Below are positions 62,294 through 64,000 of a DNA stretch of 64,000 nucleotides, one piece after another. Made by a program: the position numbers and the translations under genes. Source of the stretch: UBA8752 sp002172485 (lineage in GTDB: Bacteria; Bacteroidota; Bacteroidia; Flavobacteriales_D; Sanyastnellaceae); the NCBI GenBank assembly GCA_042089915.1, contig JBELJZ010000007.1, positions 33,980 to 97,979 on the forward strand. The letters run 5' to 3'. Below the pieces are notes generated by a model. The model was not told where the DNA came from, made no database searches, and saw only the letters and a program-made list of their open reading frames with translations. The first letter of the stretch is position 1; every line of letters begins with the position of its first letter.

Positions 62294-63036
62294 TCCTTGC
62301 CGAGAATGTGGTTCTCGATGGCCATGGTCATCGAGGGAGCCTTGGGGTTCGGGGCGCCGACGTCAATGCGCAGATTCTTCGCCTCCGCCGCTTTTCGCGT
62401 GGTGGGACCGAAGACGGCGATGCGCGTCTCACCTTGCTCGAAATCGGGGAAGTTCTTGAAGAGGCTCTCGATGCCCGAAGGCGAAAAGAACACGAGCATG
62501 TCGTACTTCACATCCGACAGGTCAGAGAGGTCGCTGCACACGGTCTTGTACATCACCGCCTTCGTGAAGTCGATGTTGTTTTCCTCCAGCAATTGGGGGA
62601 TGCTCGGCTTCAAAATGTCGGCGCAAGGGAGGAGAAACTTCTCCTTTTTGTGCTTCTTGATTGAGCCAATGAGTTCCGTGAAGCGCAGTTGGCCATGGAA
62701 GATCTTTCGCTTCCGGTACACGATGTACTTCTGCAGATAGTGGGCGGTGGACTCGCTGATGCAGAAATACTTCATGCTGTCCGGCACGTCGAAACGCAGC
62801 TCCTCGGCCATTCTGAAATAATGGTCCACGGCGTTGCGGGACGTGAAGATGACACTGGTGTGTTCCCCAAGGTCGATGCGCTCTTGCCGGAAAGTCTGGC
62901 CATCCACGCCCTCGACGTGAATGAAACTGCGGAAATCAATCTTCAGCTTGAGCTTGTCAGCCAAGTCGAAGTAAGGTGACTTCTCCGTGCTTGGCTTGGG
63001 TTGAGAAATCAGAATGGTCTTGACCTTCTTGCCCAT
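62290..63036 (-). CDS. hemD: uroporphyrinogen-III synthase
   Basis: Closes and inverts hydroxymethylbilane to uroporphyrinogen III in heme synthesis. 248 residues with the two-domain HemD fold: ILISQPKPSTEKSPYFDLADK, TSVIFTSRNAVDHYF, YFCISESTAHYLQKY, and the second-half MLVFFSPSGIESLF and IAVFGPTTRKAAEA. These match the Bacteroidota HemD type despite low conservation in the family. The start is the ATG at 63036, just after the DUF4271 gene stop. No hemC is present in the window. Confidence 0.88.
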   Translation of the reverse strand: MGKKVKTILISQPKPSTEKSPYFDLADKLKLKIDFRSFIHVEGVDGQTFRQERIDLGEHTSVIFTSRNAVDHYFRMAEELRFDVPDSMKYFCISESTAHYLQKYIVYRKRKIFHGQLRFTELIGSIKKHKKEKFLLPCADILKPSIPQLLEENNIDFTKAVMYKTVCSDLSDLSDVKYDMLVFFSPSGIESLFKNFPDFEQGETRIAVFGPTTRKAAEAKNLRIDVGAPNPKAPSMTMAIENHILGKD

Positions 63037-63040
63037 GGTA

Positions 63041-63724
63041 TTACCCCTGCCATGCGCGGAAGAGGACCGCGACTGGGAGGATTTCAAGGGCGCAAAGATA
63101 CAGAATTGGGACGAGTGAGCCTGCCCGGAACACCCGGTTGTCGAAGATTGCACGCCACTGACGAAGGGTCCAACCCGCCCCCCAAATCGCGCCACACAGC
63201 ACCAGTGCCACCCCAGCGCCACGCGGTCCCATGGCCAACCCAAGCAGGGCCACAGGGGCCATGGCCCAACCCGCTGAATCCTGAAGCCAACGGTGATGCC
63301 GGGACCAAACCACGCCCTCCACGCTTCGTCCTGTAATGCGGCCCATCAGATACCCCACTCCACCGCGCATCCCTGAAATCAAGAACCACGTACCCCACAA
63401 CCGCAAGAACAGAGCTCCATCCACAGGTGCCTCTTCAGAATGCGCCCACAATGCGGTGATACTCAAGGCCACAGCCATTCCTGCTCCTGCGTGGATGAGC
63501 ACATCCTGAACACGCCATTCACTGCCATCTCCAAGCTCCTGAAACAACAAGCGCACATCCGTCCAAGCCCAAAGCAAACGCCGCTCAAACCCGCGGCTAG
63601 ACCAACGCAAACCCCCGGCCAAAAAGCCAAGGCACAACCACACCAGCCACCAAACGGCAGGCGAAGAAGCGGTCCATCTGAGGGTGCCCTCGAACATGTG
63701 TCGAAGGTCGCATTCAACCTCCAT
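63041..63724 (-). CDS. DUF4271-like integral membrane protein
   Basis: 227 residues with about six to seven hydrophobic helices and many Trp and Arg. It sits directly upstream of hemD, four bases away, the usual place of DUF4271 proteins in Flavobacteriales; assignment is by position and topology. Function unknown. The start is taken as the ATG at 63724, overlapping the upstream stop by 11 bases; an ATG at 63697 (218 residues) is equally possible. Confidence 0.65.
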   Translation of the reverse strand: MEVECDLRHMFEGTLRWTASSPAVWWLVWLCLGFLAGGLRWSSRGFERRLLWAWTDVRLLFQELGDGSEWRVQDVLIHAGAGMAVALSITALWAHSEEAPVDGALFLRLWGTWFLISGMRGGVGYLMGRITGRSVEGVVWSRHHRWLQDSAGWAMAPVALLGLAMGPRGAGVALVLCGAIWGAGWTLRQWRAIFDNRVFRAGSLVPILYLCALEILPVAVLFRAWQG

Positions 63725-64000
63725 ATCCCGGCACACGGATTCTGTGGCGCTTTCGACCCGCGCACGAGGCTCCACGCCAATGCACATCCACCAACACCTG
63801 ACCCGGTCGAACCGGCTGACCCAATCCGTCCAATCCGTTCCACACCCACCGTCCGGCGGTGGTCTCCGGCGGTGGTGTGTAGGTGCGCAAGAGTCGCCCC
63901 TCGGGCCAACTGACCAAGCCCACCGAGAGGCCATGCCCCGCTGCATCCAGCGACCAGCTCACTGCAGGCCACCCTCCGACCTCCACCACGTCAACGCCGC
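63714..64000 (-). CDS. 3' part of a secreted-type protein with FlgD-like C-terminal domain, cut by the window edge
   Basis: The frame is open from the window end to TGA at 63714 (95 residues visible). The phrase GRWVWNGLDGLGQPVRPGQV matches the W-G-x-D-x-x-G-x-x-x-x-x-G pattern of FlgD-like Ig domains found at the C-terminus of Bacteroidota surface proteins (for example lamin-tail-domain proteins). The rest lies outside the window, so its role cannot be judged. It overlaps the start of the DUF4271-like gene. Confidence 0.6.
   Translation of the reverse strand, partial: GVDVVEVGGWPAVSWSLDAAGHGLSVGLVSWPEGRLLRTYTPPPETTAGRWVWNGLDGLGQPVRPGQVLVDVHWRGASCAGRKRHRIRVPGYGG

Noticed and set aside
63714..63989. 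91-codon frame at the window end, first thought a shadow of the DUF4271-like gene
   Set aside because: Rejected as a shadow rather than as a gene: it extends to the window edge without a stop and has a FlgD-like domain pattern, so it is listed as a partial gene.

Overview
The window reads as chromosomal core sequence from a high-GC member of the Bacteroidota, most likely Flavobacteriales. The evidence is: no Shine-Dalgarno leaders; -7 promoter boxes of the Bacteroidota type TAnnTTTG (often TAnnTTCG here); a protein with a type IX secretion C-terminal tail; families such as DUF2480, DUF4271, DUF6089 and DUF6427; and conserved blocks (purH-mreBCD-mrdA; pdxJ/CBS-nadK-DUF6089-uppS-bamA-skp-skp-murI). 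I see no rRNA, tRNA, CRISPR array, insertion sequence or prophage. Genes are packed tightly, with many ATGA or TGATG stop/start overlaps and no gene-free stretch over about 160 bases.

Layout. 1-5242: a 5' gene end with terminator, a short aspartate kinase, a GNAT acetyltransferase, CvpA, a DUF1801 protein, a hexose-phosphate mutase and rfbD. 5317-13141: a barrel-like outer membrane protein, an orphan MacB/FtsX-type permease, purH, and the elongasome genes mreB-mreC-mreD-mrdA. 13149-22985 (all minus): rodA, placed convergent to mrdA and directly behind odhB; odhB and odhA (2-oxoglutarate dehydrogenase E2 and E1); a polyprenyl synthetase; rfbA; and an MMPL/RND exporter. 23089-34375 (all plus): lpd, hemH, pabB, tilS, a queuosine-precursor-type transporter, a DsbD with a duplicated N-terminal domain, gmhA, comM and a gamma carbonic anhydrase-like protein. 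34400-42394 (minus): the outer-membrane/envelope cluster murI, skp, skp, bamA, uppS, DUF6089, nadK and a CBS protein. 42471-43980 (plus): pdxJ and an alpha/beta hydrolase, closed by a bidirectional terminator. 44044-55262 (minus): two secreted unknowns, polA, DUF2480, dxs, purQ, a large T9SS-sorted mosaic protein and a DUF6427-like membrane protein. 55302-64000: a 62-residue membrane protein, purD, a GT2-GT9 fusion glycosyltransferase, an O-antigen ligase-like protein, a CtpA-type protease, rnpA, hemD, a DUF4271-like protein and the 3' end of a gene cut by the window edge.

The theme is envelope construction (MreBCD/PBP2/RodA, UppS, MurI, BamA/Skp, GmhA plus a heptosyltransferase-like module, O-antigen ligase, rfbA/rfbD) interleaved with central metabolism (TCA, purine, heme, isoprenoid, folate). 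I found no obvious new defence or mobile system. The most unusual items are the duplicated DsbD sensor-side domain, the GT2-GT9 fusion, the displaced and inverted rodA, an rnpA whose conserved N-terminus lacks an ATG start, a four-cysteine insert in ferrochelatase, and a stand-alone purQ.
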